NCBI RefSeq assembly: GCF_030546645.1
Contig: NZ_JAUOTO010000007.1
Location: 554,179 to 618,178, forward strand
Source of the DNA: Flavitalea plasmicola
GTDB lineage: Bacteria; Bacteroidota; Bacteroidia; Chitinophagales; Chitinophagaceae
Length of the DNA stretch: 64,000 bases
Reading direction: 5' to 3'
The position numbers were made by a program, and so were the translations under genes. Positions 53,077 to 61,356 of the stretch are shown here, one piece after another (positions within the stretch are counted from its first letter, which is position 1; the number at the start of each line of letters is the position of its first letter). The notes beneath the pieces are model-generated. The model did no database searches. It was not told where the DNA came from and was given only the letters and a program-made list of their open reading frames with translations.

Positions 53077-53838
53077 TCAAACCTCCACCACCGCCCCTCT
53101 TCGGAACGATCCGTGTTCATAATGATGAACATACCCCAATTGATTCGTCACCATCATCGTCCCTCCGATCTTAAACTCCGGCGTATTGACATGATGATGC
53201 CCATACATCCAGCAGGCTGCCCCCGCATCCTGGATAAGATCAAAAAGCTCTACGGCAAACGCTTCCGTCAACGGGCTATTCTTATACACCGCCGGGTAAT
53301 GCATCAAGGTAGGAACATGATGTGTGATCACGACCGTTGGCGCTTCACTTCCGGATCGCAGCATATTCCCGAGAAAATTCAACCCCTGGTCATGCAGCAA
53401 AGAAAAATCCCGCGCGGTAAATTTCCGACTCTGGTACTGTATAGCCGAAAAATCAGAGATGCTTCTTTGAAGGTCCCATTCACGCACCGGGCTTATCCGG
53501 CCCCATAAAGTGGAAAAAACAAGCCTGACGCCCTCATGAACAATGGATTGGTTATTTACCAGATACAAATTATCCCGGACCTTTTCGCAAAACGTCTCCG
53601 GCCTGTCGGAAACATCGGACCCATAGTATTCGTGGTTACCCGGCACCCAATACACGGCAGCATAATGATCACAAACGAAGTCGAAGAACTCACGGGCTTT
53701 CCCGGGATCATGAAACGTAACGATATCGCCCGCTAATACAAGGATGTCCCCCAATGGATGCAGGGGGTTTCTGCGAAGGAATTTTTGATTTTCCGGGAAT
53801 TCCAGGTGAAGATCAGAACAGTATTGAATTTTCATCAT
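53077..53838 (-). CDS. Calcineurin-like metallophosphoesterase, 253 aa
   Basis: Binuclear-metal phosphoesterase. The five metal-site blocks are visible: YCSDLHLEF, DILVLAGDIV, WVPGNHEYYG, VVITHHVPTLM and CWMYGHHHVNT. The protein has no signal peptide, so it is cytoplasmic. Family members range from nucleotide to phosphoprotein phosphatases, and this short single-domain form has no feature pointing to a substrate. The start is one of two consecutive ATG codons (53838 or 53835). The stop is 12 bp from the convergent LytTR gene. Confidence 0.9.
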   Translation of the reverse strand: MMKIQYCSDLHLEFPENQKFLRRNPLHPLGDILVLAGDIVTFHDPGKAREFFDFVCDHYAAVYWVPGNHEYYGSDVSDRPETFCEKVRDNLYLVNNQSIVHEGVRLVFSTLWGRISPVREWDLQRSISDFSAIQYQSRKFTARDFSLLHDQGLNFLGNMLRSGSEAPTVVITHHVPTLMHYPAVYKNSPLTEAFAVELFDLIQDAGAACWMYGHHHVNTPEFKIGGTMMVTNQLGYVHHYEHGSFRRGAVVEV

Positions 53839-53870
53839 CAAAGACTTTAGAGAAACAATATTTTCCCGCT

Positions 53871-53890
53871 ACTTTGATGCAACTCAAAGT
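53871..53890. promoter_or_regulatory. Palindromic operator candidate similar to the padR site
   Basis: Perfect dyad ACTTTGA-N6-TCAAAGT. The plus strand contains ATGCAACTCAAAGT; the padR-pspC operator (29069-29091, minus strand) contains ATGCAACACAAAGT, one difference in 14. It lies upstream of the apparent gene remnant and of the divergent metallophosphoesterase. Confidence 0.45.
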
Positions 53891-53913
53891 TATAATATTT
53901 ATTTCATGTCGAC

Positions 53914-54185
53914 ATGGAGTTGGTAAAGAATAATGAGCTAGTATGATGATAGATTCTGGCAATCAATACGGGTGTCCCCTTGGAGACCGCAAGCCTGGAA
54001 GGCAGCTTGAAAGGCCTTAAAATATCAGAAGGGGCAAACTGCATTTCCGGCTACAGGTTTTTCCGAATATACGAAATCCGGCGAGGCCTATGTCACCGTA
54101 CTTCCATTTCGGATCAGACCTTTGCCCGCCCATCAAGGGCTGCACGTGCTTATTATTGATCAGTTTATCCCGCGCTTTTTATGGC
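53914..54185 (+). pseudogene. Probable remnant of a protein gene with frameshifts
   Basis: Nothing reads through, but successive frames give protein-like pieces in order: MELVKNNELV, then YDDRFW, then LAINTGVPLETASLEGSLKG and SEGANCISGYRFF. A shifted frame then gives GFSEYTKSGEAYVTVLPF and LPAHQGLHVLIIDQFIPRFLW. Three or more frameshifts would be needed. An operator-like dyad lies just upstream. No family is recognised with confidence. Confidence 0.4.
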
Positions 54186-54412
54186 ATGGGCGCTGGATCA
54201 GGAAAAGCCACCGGCCTGATCTCTTCGATCGTCGTAAAGTCCAGGTCGCAATAGACTTCCACGTAAAAAGAGAACAGTTTGTATAAGGTTATCCTGTGAT
54301 GCGCATCGCTTCGGTCGGAGATTAGTTTTCCCTCTTCCCACACCAGCTTGGCCCTGGTATCAAGATTTAATTGTGCGAATAATGTTTGCATGCAGTAGGT
54401 TTTGGAGTTCAT
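54179..54412 (-). CDS. Small hypothetical protein, 77 aa
   Basis: Unrecognised, but it has the look of a conserved Bacteroidota short protein: MQTLFAQLNLDTRAKLVWEEG, then LISDRSDAHHRITLYKLFSFYVEVYCD and an acidic TTIEEIRPV end. This is an all-beta pattern with an N-terminal helix. Two starts are possible, ATG at 54412 (MNSKTYCMQTL) or ATG at 54391 (MQTLF); the second resembles the usual start. It is 108 bp from the Crp/Fnr gene on the same strand. No function can be assigned. Confidence 0.6.
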   Translation of the reverse strand: MNSKTYCMQTLFAQLNLDTRAKLVWEEGKLISDRSDAHHRITLYKLFSFYVEVYCDLDFTTIEEIRPVAFPDPAPMP

Positions 54413-54520
54413 GCAAACCTAAATGACTACATGAATGGGACGCATATTCGCCGGCAAATTTTTGATAATTATCAACGTTTATTTTTGCCAGGGGAAAGGT
54501 ATTCCGGCTCACCTGATGAG

Positions 54521-55081
54521 CTACCGGATTTTACTACGAATGCGGCTGAGCGTCTCCAGCGTCATCCCCAGGTAGGAAGCTATGTATTTCAGCGGGATCC
54601 GGTTCACCAGCCGCCCTTTCGTGTGGATAAAGTGCCTGTATTTGGATTCGGCTCTGTTAAGGCGGCTGATATACGCCCTTTCCTCCGCATCGCAGTAATA
54701 CCTTTCCAGTAATTTTCGGCCCACTATATTCATTTCAATAAAATGGTCGTACGCGTACTGCAGCGATGCATACTGGGCTCCCACCAGCTCACAGTCTTCG
54801 ATTGCCTGGATATTCTCCAGGGAAGGCTGCCCGGGGTCAAACAGACTTCGAATGGAAGTGACCATCTCCTCTTCCGCCGTGATCCAGGTCGTGATCTCTT
54901 TTGCGTCTTCCTGGATATAGGCACGCAGCACTCCCCGCCTGACAAAATACAGGTGGTGGCAAAATTCTCCTGCTTTCAGCAGCAGCTTGCCCTTGCGTAT
55001 GGTGTAGGTAAAACAATGCTCATCGATGTAGTCCAGCAAGACCGATCTCACCGGGTGAATGTGATTCACAAAAAAGGCCAT
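54521..55081 (-). CDS. Crp/Fnr family transcriptional regulator, 186 aa
   Basis: Cyclic-nucleotide-binding-like regulator. The effector domain has YTIRKGKLLLKAGEFCHHLYFVRRGVLRAYI, and helix-turn-helix residues lie in RLVNRIPLKYIASYLGMTLETLSRIRSKIR. No Cys set for an iron-sulphur cluster is present, so oxygen sensing of the FNR kind is not indicated. The Bacteroidota members of this group usually bind no cAMP and control small redox or stress genes. ATG at 55081 matches the usual length; an upstream ATG at 55162 would add 27 residues without similarity to the family. Confidence 0.85.
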   Translation of the reverse strand: MAFFVNHIHPVRSVLLDYIDEHCFTYTIRKGKLLLKAGEFCHHLYFVRRGVLRAYIQEDAKEITTWITAEEEMVTSIRSLFDPGQPSLENIQAIEDCELVGAQYASLQYAYDHFIEMNIVGRKLLERYYCDAEERAYISRLNRAESKYRHFIHTKGRLVNRIPLKYIASYLGMTLETLSRIRSKIR

Positions 55082-55439
55082 GGGCGATCGTCCCCACTCT
55101 TGATTCCATTTTTTTGAAAAGACGCTATGTTCCTCCGGTGGCAGTTCTATCCTCACAAGCATTCAGTTATATTCAAATATAATAAATTCCTAATGTGCGG
55201 CCAATTAACAATTGGACCGAAAATCATTGATCCCTGTAATCAACACTATTAATCAATGCCTTATCTTCAAGCCGGGCAATGAAAAGCGGATTCGCCCGGA
55301 AGTCCCCGGTTGCCCGGGTAAGACCCGGAATGCCGTTAAATGAATCATCCGCTCCTTTGGTACATCCATTCTCACCCTTCATAGTTTCCGCCCAAAATTG
55401 CCGCTCCCGCAGTTTAGCTTTACAGCAAAAAGTAACAAT

Positions 55440-56267
55440 ATGCGATATACCGAGGCTTTACGGATAGTGGCATTTGCATCGCTCCTGATCTCGTGCAGAA
55501 AAGACCATCCCAATAACCCACCACCAACGGATCCCGTCAAAAAGATCCTGCTGAAAGATATTACGATACCTCATATCCCTTCTCCCTATTACCATTTTGA
55601 GTATAACCCCGACAGTACGGTTTCCAAGGCCGACTTTGCTTCCGGATACACGATCTATGATGTCATTTACGCCGGAAACAGGATCGCCGAGATGAGAAAC
55701 AACATCCTGGTCAATCACGACACCTTGCGGTATTTGTATGACAATGCAGGCAAAGTGTTCATGATCAAATTTATCAACCAGCAAAATGTTCTTTACAGGC
55801 ACGTTACATTTGCCTACAATGGAGATAAGGTTACACGAATAGAATGGGATCATAAAGAAGGCGATGCCGGTTTTTTGATCGACCGCACCCTCACATTTAC
55901 TTATCTTCCCGATGGGAATGTAAGTACGATCACCGAACACCGACCCGCCCATCCCGGTTCGCCCGAGCTTACCTCCATCCGGCAGTTCGGGCAATATGAC
56001 AACAAGATCAACGTAGAGGATTTCAGCCTTATCCATGACGGCATACACGATCACCTTTTTCTTCTGCAAGGGTTCCGTCTGCAGAAAAACAATCCCGGGA
56101 AAGAATCTTTTTCAGCCGGCGTCGGCCTCACCGCATATACGATTGATTACACCTATACTTACAACAGCGATAATACACCTTCATCCAAAATAGGCGAGCT
56201 ATTATACACCGACGGAAGTGACGCAGGAAAAAGGTTCCAGACACACGCGGCTTACACCTATTATTGA
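55440..56267 (+). CDS. Lipoprotein with YD-like repeats, 275 aa
   Basis: Exported lipoprotein: MRYTEALRIVAFASLLISCRKD has a lipobox LLISC with Cys19. A Pro/Asn-rich linker (NNPPPTDPV) follows. The rest is beta-strand-rich with loose ~20-residue repeats such as YNPDSTVSKADFASGYT, YDNAGKVFMIKFINQQNVLY and TFTYLPDGNVSTITEHRP, ending YTYNSDNTPSSKI. This resembles the DUF4595/YD-repeat-like lipoproteins common in Bacteroidota, which are thought to sit on the cell surface. No SusC/D or receptor partner is adjacent. Two terminator-like hairpins follow the gene. Confidence 0.75.
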   Translation: MRYTEALRIVAFASLLISCRKDHPNNPPPTDPVKKILLKDITIPHIPSPYYHFEYNPDSTVSKADFASGYTIYDVIYAGNRIAEMRNNILVNHDTLRYLYDNAGKVFMIKFINQQNVLYRHVTFAYNGDKVTRIEWDHKEGDAGFLIDRTLTFTYLPDGNVSTITEHRPAHPGSPELTSIRQFGQYDNKINVEDFSLIHDGIHDHLFLLQGFRLQKNNPGKESFSAGVGLTAYTIDYTYTYNSDNTPSSKIGELLYTDGSDAGKRFQTHAAYTYY

Positions 56268-56309
56268 TCATCCTCGCAAGGAGGGTACGGAAAACATCAA
56301 GCTACAAAG

Positions 56310-56331
56310 AACCCGCCGGGTCAGGCGGGTT
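56310..56331 (+). terminator. Hairpin after the lipoprotein gene
   Basis: Perfect 8-bp stem AACCCGCC / GGCGGGTT with loop GGGTCA, but only a weak T-tract follows (AGTTCGTTT). Confidence 0.55.
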
Positions 56332-56340
56332 AGTTCGTTT

Positions 56341-56375
56341 ACTGTAAGAAGATCCTGCGTGTTACAGTAGTTTTT
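56341..56375 (+). terminator. Second hairpin with T-run
   Basis: Inverted repeat ACTGTAA / TTACAGT with a 14-nt loop, followed by AGTTTTT. Likely a backup terminator 10 bp after the first. Confidence 0.5.
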
Positions 56376-56399
56376 CAAGTATTGGATGGGGACCGCCAC

Positions 56400-56437
56400 G
56401 GGTTTCAGGGTTTAGGGGTGGTGTCCGGGGTTTAGGG
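56400..56437 (+). other. G-rich repeat with G-quadruplex potential
   Basis: Short tract containing GGGTTTCAGGG, TTTAGGGG and GGGGTTTAGGG, giving five or more runs of at least three G separated by short loops. The TTTAGGG unit occurs twice. Located between the lipoprotein terminators and the convergent SnoaL-like gene; the rest of 56268-56588 holds no gene. Confidence 0.5.
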
Positions 56438-56588
56438 ATATATTGTATATTGGATTAGTAGGTTGCCGATACAAAGATGCGGTACCTGCGAAGCGTTGCC
56501 TCGTTTTCCATCGCCCCTTTTTTTTGTTTGCTCAGTAAACTTACCGGATACTAAGGGCAAGTCCTTATTATTTCAGAGGGAGTGCGGT

Positions 56589-57002
56589 TTAACGCTTCAT
56601 GATCACCTTCATCGTCTCGCCGTCCACGGGCCCCGATGTATGCTCGTGTATGATCTTCCATACCCCCCCTTTCTGCTGCGCCACCCATGTCAGCCGGTTC
56701 TGCAGGTACCGAAGCTCTTCGCCCTGCTCCGAGATAGCGGCAAACCTTACATATGCGCTGGCAACAGCCATCCCGCCGGCCGCTTCCACTTGAACCTCAT
56801 CGAACGTAACGACGACCCGTTCTGTTCCCAGCGACCCGAACCAGCCTTTCACCATCTCCCTCCAGGAAACCAGTCCCTCATACGTCCATTCCCACATATC
56901 AAAGATGCGGACGTGCTCGTCAAAAATAGACAGGAAGGCTTCGACGTCTTTCTGAAAGACGGCGTTCTTATAGGTTTCAAATAAAGATTCGATTTCTTTC
57001 AT
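56589..57002 (-). CDS. SnoaL-like/DUF4440 family protein, 137 aa
   Basis: NTF2-fold protein. MKEIESLFETYKNAVFQKDVEAFLSIFDEHVRIFDMWEWTYEG is the typical first helix and strand of the SnoaL/YybH group. VTFDEVQVEAAGGMAVASAYVRF and RLTWVAQQKGGVWKIIHEHTSGPV are the later sheet with the conserved Trp and His. The pocket may bind a small hydrophobic molecule; most members have no known activity. No partner enzyme lies next to it, and its upstream side is a repeat-rich non-coding region of ~740 bp. Confidence 0.85.
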   Translation of the reverse strand: MKEIESLFETYKNAVFQKDVEAFLSIFDEHVRIFDMWEWTYEGLVSWREMVKGWFGSLGTERVVVTFDEVQVEAAGGMAVASAYVRFAAISEQGEELRYLQNRLTWVAQQKGGVWKIIHEHTSGPVDGETMKVIMKR

Positions 57003-57115
57003 GTGCTGACAGATATAATAGTTGGGATCAATTTACGTAAAAATGGACGCATTGTGCCATCCGGTAGGAGGGAACGTAAATGTACGGGTGAATTTTCAGG
57101 GCGTGCCCCTTCGGT

Positions 57116-57176
57116 CGGGCTTTCCATTGCAAGTCCTCACCCTGCTGGCTGCGGGCTTTCCATTGCAATCCCTCAC
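57116..57176 (+). repeat. Direct repeat, 36-bp period, two units
   Basis: CGGGCTTTCCATTGCAA followed by (GT or TC)CCTCAC occurs at 57116 and again at 57152. About 24 of each 36 bp are conserved. It lies in a 740-bp region (57003-57743) with no gene. Confidence 0.7.
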
Positions 57177-57266
57177 GCTGGTCAGTGCTACGTGTTAAAA
57201 AGATTCCTGCATCCTGTGCGCCTCTCTTTCTCGTTTCGCCGGGCAGCCCTAACCGCTCCGCCGCTG

Positions 57267-57352
57267 TACATTGGGCTACCACTGAATGTTGCCCTTTAAC
57301 TCAGCCAAAATATAATTGGGCTTTTCTGCCTGCATCCCACGAGCCCAATGTA
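57267..57352. repeat. 11-bp perfect inverted repeat
   Basis: TACATTGGGCT (57267-57277) and its exact reverse complement AGCCCAATGTA (57342-57352) enclose 64 bp that includes a further internal AATTGGGC. Part of the repeat-rich region. Confidence 0.6.
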
Positions 57353-57501
57353 AGGCGTCTCCGCGGCAGGGCTGACCCTGGCAGATACTGTGTGCAAGTG
57401 CAATCATTTTGTCTGATAGATTGCAGCCTGCTAGGTGCAGGCCTTATTAAGGGTGACATTCGAGACTTGCCCTTCCGCTAGCCGAAGATTGCATCTTGAT
57501 G

Positions 57502-57606
57502 CCGCGCTGCTGTATTTACCCGGGCAAATACCTACATCTACCACCCCAAGCAAGCGTGTATCAGAATCTTCCGGCAGCTTGTCTTCGGGTAAATAAGGCA
57601 GCGCGG
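57502..57606. repeat. 21-bp inverted repeat enclosing 63 bp
   Basis: The arms CCGCGCTGC-TATTTACCCG (57502-57522) and 57586-57606 are reverse complements at 19 of 21 positions. Together with the 7-bp hairpin GCCCTTT-AGG-AAAGGGC at 57637-57653 it forms a strongly folded block. It could be a transcribed structured RNA or the ends of a small mobile sequence. Confidence 0.65.
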
Positions 57607-57743
57607 ACGCTTTAATGCACATTAGTTGCGGCGGATGCCCTTTAGGAAAGGGCCGTTGGTGCCTTTCTTACTTGAGCGACCCACTACAGCAGCATGGCCA
57701 AGGCGGAATAGCAGGAGCGTTATTGCCATACCATAAAAAACCA

Positions 57744-58058
57744 CTATTCAGATGTCGTAAGAACACTCCGTTTTATATACCATTGGTGCCATTTTATGAC
57801 ATCCTGAATCGTAAAACTTAGTTTTCCCATAAAAGACTTTTCCGAAGAAGAAATAATTCTGGTACGGTTTTCCATGAAATTTATTTGCGCAGTACAGCAA
57901 TAATATCTACTTACAGTCTTTTTAAGTATCGCAGAATCCAGAATTCTAAAATGATGCTTAAACAATAGATCAAGGGAGTCGTTATTTAGGCCAGTTCCTG
58001 TCTGCGCGTTGGATCTCAATGATGGGCAGAGAAAGATTAAAACAATTATATATTTCAT
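57744..58058 (-). CDS. Secreted hypothetical protein, 104 aa
   Basis: Short exported protein. ATG at 58058 starts a signal peptide MKYIIVLIFLCPSLRSNAQ. The mature part has SLDLLFKHHFRILDSAILKK and a Cys pair (YYCCTAQINFMENRT). The pattern GKLSFTIQDVIKWHQWY follows, of a type I associate with small Bacteroidota secreted proteins, but no named family is known to me. The 63 codons upstream (to 58247) are open but look unrelated to a protein start. The gene sits between the repeat-rich region and an esterase gene, all on the minus strand. Confidence 0.6.
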   Translation of the reverse strand: MKYIIVLIFLCPSLRSNAQTGTGLNNDSLDLLFKHHFRILDSAILKKTVSRYYCCTAQINFMENRTRIISSSEKSFMGKLSFTIQDVIKWHQWYIKRSVLTTSE

Positions 58059-58274
58059 ATTATCACCTAGAAATGCTATTAACTTTTTTTGTTGCCGGTT
58101 GCGCGTCGTTAAGGTGCCCATTTTTATACCGCTCATCTTTCCAGCATCAACCTCCCGACTATCCCTCTTTTTCAATTCTTCCGGCATTTGTCTCAAGTAT
58201 TGTGTTTCTTGGCTCAAATCAATTTCTTTATTTGCTATCCGCCGCAAGAAATTTTTCTATCAAGCGATGATCCC

Positions 58275-59183
58275 TCATCGCATAACCTTCTCCAATAGCG
58301 CCAGCACCCGCGCCCGTATCTCCGCCGCATCGAACATCTCCCCATAATGCGGCGCCTTCGGCACCACGATCAGCTCATTCGCCACCCCTGCCAGCGTAAG
58401 CCAGCTATGCAGGACCTTCGACTGCGTGTTGGGCACCGACTCATCCTTTTCCCCTTGCACGATCAGGAAAGGGGGGTCATCCTTGTCGATATACGTCACA
58501 GGGCTGGCCCGCTTCGCCAGGTCCGGCCGCTCCACAGGAAGCGCTCCCAGCAGGATGGACACGGGGTTATGCATATTGTTGATAGCCGTATCCGGGTTGC
58601 TGGCCAGCATGAGAAAGTCAGAGGGGCCATAAAAGTCCAGCACACATCGCACCTTGAAATGCGACGTTAGACCCGGCGGGTAAAATACAGCCACCGCATT
58701 ATTGTTGGATAGGCCGATAAGGGAGGCCAGGTGACCGCCCGCCGAAAATCCGATCAGCGCGATCCGGTCCTTATCCAGCTTATATTGGCTCGCATGCTGG
58801 TAAAGGAACTCCAGCGCCTGGTTGCAATCCTGCGCCTGCGCGGGAAACACCGCATCCGTACTGTGGCGGTAATCGATGGATGCCAGCGCATACCCTTTTG
58901 CCAAAATATCCTGGATCGTGTTCCGCATATAGCCCATGTCCGCATATTTGTCATTCGACATCCAGGCGCCACCATGTACCCACACCACCACAGGCGTCCG
59001 TGGCCCCGCACCCGCCGGCAGGTAAATGTCCAGTAAATGCTTCCGTAACGTATCCCCCGCATAAGGGACATTTTCATATACGACAGTGGAAGCAGGGAAA
59101 ATGCTTTTTACGCGTTCCGGCGCCTGTGCCATCGAAACGAGTCCGGAAAGCAAACAGCCCAGCGCAAATATCGAAGACTTCAT
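58275..59183 (-). CDS. Secreted alpha/beta hydrolase (BD-FAE-like esterase), 302 aa
   Basis: Exported esterase. Signal peptide MKSSIFALGCLLSGLVSMAQ starts at 59183. Oxyanion-hole motif VVVWVHGGAWMSNDKY, nucleophile GFSAGGHLASLIGL, acid residue region IVQGEKDESVPNTQS and catalytic His in APHYGEMFDA are all visible, so the enzyme should be active. It resembles the BD-FAE/HSL-like esterases that remove acyl or feruloyl groups from plant polysaccharides; the natural substrate is not shown. The longer frame to 59294 would bury the signal peptide. It diverges from the DUF4268 gene. Confidence 0.88.
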   Translation of the reverse strand: MKSSIFALGCLLSGLVSMAQAPERVKSIFPASTVVYENVPYAGDTLRKHLLDIYLPAGAGPRTPVVVWVHGGAWMSNDKYADMGYMRNTIQDILAKGYALASIDYRHSTDAVFPAQAQDCNQALEFLYQHASQYKLDKDRIALIGFSAGGHLASLIGLSNNNAVAVFYPPGLTSHFKVRCVLDFYGPSDFLMLASNPDTAINNMHNPVSILLGALPVERPDLAKRASPVTYIDKDDPPFLIVQGEKDESVPNTQSKVLHSWLTLAGVANELIVVPKAPHYGEMFDAAEIRARVLALLEKVMR

Positions 59184-59309
59184 ATGGCAGACAGTTAAAG
59201 TGAAGATTAAAGTTATAAAAAATCCATCTCCCGCCCGGGCGAATCTCCAAAACCATCTGATACACCTCGCTTTTCCGCAGTAAATTGCGGACACGACGAT
59301 TTGATTTTC

Positions 59310-59774
59310 ATGTATACAAAACAGGAGATATCCAGACAGAAGCAGGCATTCTGGACGGCATTCGGTAGATATATGAAGCCGGTCCTGTCCACGGACGGCG
59401 AAGTGATCAGCTGGCTAAACTACAAGACGGGTAATAAGCATGTCCAGTTCAAAATGGACGCGGACAGCCGGCAGGCGCAGATAGCGGTTATCCTGCATCA
59501 CTCCGACCCCGACAGGCAGCGGTTATACTTCGATGGGTTCTCCCGGCTCAAAGACATTTTTGAAGAGGAGCTGCAAGAGAAGGATTGGAGCTGGCTGCGG
59601 GAGGTCACAGATGAGCACGGGAAAACTGTAAGCGTAGTACAAAAGACGCTGACGGGGGTTAATATTTTTAAGAATGAAGACTGGTCGGCAATCATTTCTT
59701 TTTTGAAGCCGCGGATCATAGCGCTGGATAGTTTTTGGGGGATGGTGCGGTATCATTTTGATGTCATCGGCTAA
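59310..59774 (+). CDS. DUF4268 domain protein, 154 aa
   Basis: Small cytoplasmic protein of the DUF4268 family, found widely in Bacteroidota and sometimes linked to restriction-like nuclease folds. Family features include SRQKQAFWTAFGRYMKPVLS, WLNYKTGNKHVQFKMDAD and ILHHSDPDRQRLYFDGFSRLKD. DWSAIISFLKPRIIALDSFW gives the final helix. ATG at 59310 (MYTKQEISRQ) is chosen; an in-frame TTG precedes it by 9 bp. No partner nuclease is adjacent. It is the last gene with normal base composition before the AT-rich accessory block. Confidence 0.82.
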   Translation: MYTKQEISRQKQAFWTAFGRYMKPVLSTDGEVISWLNYKTGNKHVQFKMDADSRQAQIAVILHHSDPDRQRLYFDGFSRLKDIFEEELQEKDWSWLREVTDEHGKTVSVVQKTLTGVNIFKNEDWSAIISFLKPRIIALDSFWGMVRYHFDVIG

Positions 59775-59885
59775 CTCAAACGTGCCAATGAATCAAAACT
59801 TTTTAAAGGCAAAAAGGTTGTTTTTGATATTTAAGCATTCTATTATACATTTACAACGAAGGCATGCCAAATGCTTTAAGATTGT

Positions 59886-60494
59886 ATGACAAATGGCACG
59901 GAATTCTGGCAGTGGTTTACGGATAACCATAAGGCTTATACTTTTTTAACATCTATTGAACCATCTGTTAAAGAAGAACTACTCGACAACCTGTTAGTTC
60001 AGTTGCATAAATATTGTGACAAACTCTATTTTGAAATAGGGGGATTCCCAGATGAGGAACAGGAGCTCATCATTACAGCTGAGGGAAACAAGGAATATTT
60101 CTCTAAAACTGAAGAGTTAATCGCTAATGCTCCCAATATTAACGGATGGACTTTTATTGCTTTTAAACAACCTACAAACGATCAATTCAAGTCTAAGTGG
60201 GGGGATATAGAACTGGATTCGCAAGACATCTGGTTTATACCGCTTGAAAGCGAAGACCCCAGAGAAATTGGAATAAGAGTATATGTTCCCAATTATGATC
60301 TCATCAGAGATAACGATTCTTCCAACCCGCTTTTATTGAAAATGATCGACACAATTGTAGGTGAAAAATCGTTTTCTGAAGACTTAACATACATCGAATT
60401 CGAAAGTCAAATAGTAGACCCTGAAGAAGACGGGCAAATCCCAATAATAGAATTATCAAGCTACATTGATTGGCACAAGTCGAATGCTGTATAA
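59886..60494 (+). CDS. Immunity-like hypothetical protein, 202 aa
   Basis: Soluble acidic protein: MTNGTEFWQWFTDNHKAYTFL, LDNLLVQLHKYCDKLYFEIGG and ELIITAEGNKEYFSKTEELI. NINGWTFIAFKQPTNDQF and IWFIPLE follow. I recognise the general type from Bacteroidota accessory loci, where such proteins often occur as immunity-like genes near RHS toxins. No family name can be given with certainty. AT-rich, on the opposite strand to the RHS gene. The next, nonsense-disrupted gene starts 125 bp downstream on the same strand. Confidence 0.65.
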   Translation: MTNGTEFWQWFTDNHKAYTFLTSIEPSVKEELLDNLLVQLHKYCDKLYFEIGGFPDEEQELIITAEGNKEYFSKTEELIANAPNINGWTFIAFKQPTNDQFKSKWGDIELDSQDIWFIPLESEDPREIGIRVYVPNYDLIRDNDSSNPLLLKMIDTIVGEKSFSEDLTYIEFESQIVDPEEDGQIPIIELSSYIDWHKSNAV

Positions 60495-60618
60495 GAGAGA
60501 ACTTAAGTCTTCCTGGCAAAAACCTGTTGGGGCGCTTGCCTGGGATAGGTGTTTGCTTTTTATTGATGAGTTGCTTACATTTATTGCTTTAGTGATGCGG
60601 ACAAAATACCAATTGCAA

Positions 60619-61134
60619 ATGGAACCTCTGGGAAACATAAGGGATCGTCAAATACTTTATACCAACATTCGGGCAGACCAAAAGTGGTCAAATGCACTAC
60701 CACCTGATAATTGGATAGTTTTCAATATAGCCGACGACCTCGATCGGGAACTTATAAAGTAAGCTGTTGAACTATGTCTTGACAAATCGGTTTGTTATAT
60801 ATGTTGTGCCGGGAAGCTTTCTAGCTTGACGGAGCTCATTTTTGACGAGGAAATAGTTAATAGGGCCATTCAGGAAGAAACACAAACGGGGAAACCATAT
60901 GACTATGAGCTTTCCCCAATAACCACTTCTCATAATAACTTTAGCGAGGGTTTTTGGTTTGCAACTACTGTCGCATGTGATAGCTACAAAGACATCGATA
61001 CGGCAGTATGCATTGACCTCACAACAAAAGGGGTTAAAGATCATTTAACAGAATTGATTATCAAAATCAACAATAATTGGCTCCCATCGGATGAACCTTT
61101 TAAAGATCCGGTTTATGACAATATCAATGGCTGA
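60619..61134 (+). pseudogene. DUF7684-like gene with an in-frame stop
   Basis: The reading frame from ATG 60619 (MEPLGNIRDRQILYTNIRAD, then NWIVFNIADDLDRELIK) meets TAA at 60760-60762. It continues in the same frame as AVELCLDKSVCYICCAGKLS, IFDEEIVNRAIQEE and SEGFWFATTVACDSYKDIDT, ending DNING. The two parts form one protein of ~170 residues of the DUF7684 type, a family seen among immunity-like proteins. Only the single TAA breaks it; no frameshift is needed. Translation could restart at TTG 60826 (LTELIFDEEI), but this would miss the N-terminal sheet. It could be a recent nonsense mutation or a sequencing error. Confidence 0.8.
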
Positions 61135-61356
61135 AAATAAATGGACGGACGAAGGCTATACCCGAATAACTTGTAGCAAAAAGGTTTGTGCAAAATCATT
61201 CGTCAATAATTAGAAGGGTAGTTCACCGAAGGCTTAGCGATTTCTCTGCTGCTAATCTTCTCGCCTGGCTGTCCGAGAAAACTAACGGTTTTTCCAGTGA
61301 ACGTGGCCTAATTTGAGGGAGATTACACATTACTTGACATAGACTAGAAGTTTGGG
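61135..61356. other. Non-coding spacer
   Basis: Between convergent accessory genes. I see no repeat, RNA or terminator of note. Confidence 0.4.

Noticed and set aside
57744..58247. Longer 167-codon version of the secreted protein
   Set aside because: The extra N-terminal part has no protein-like pattern and would bury a good signal peptide starting at 58058.
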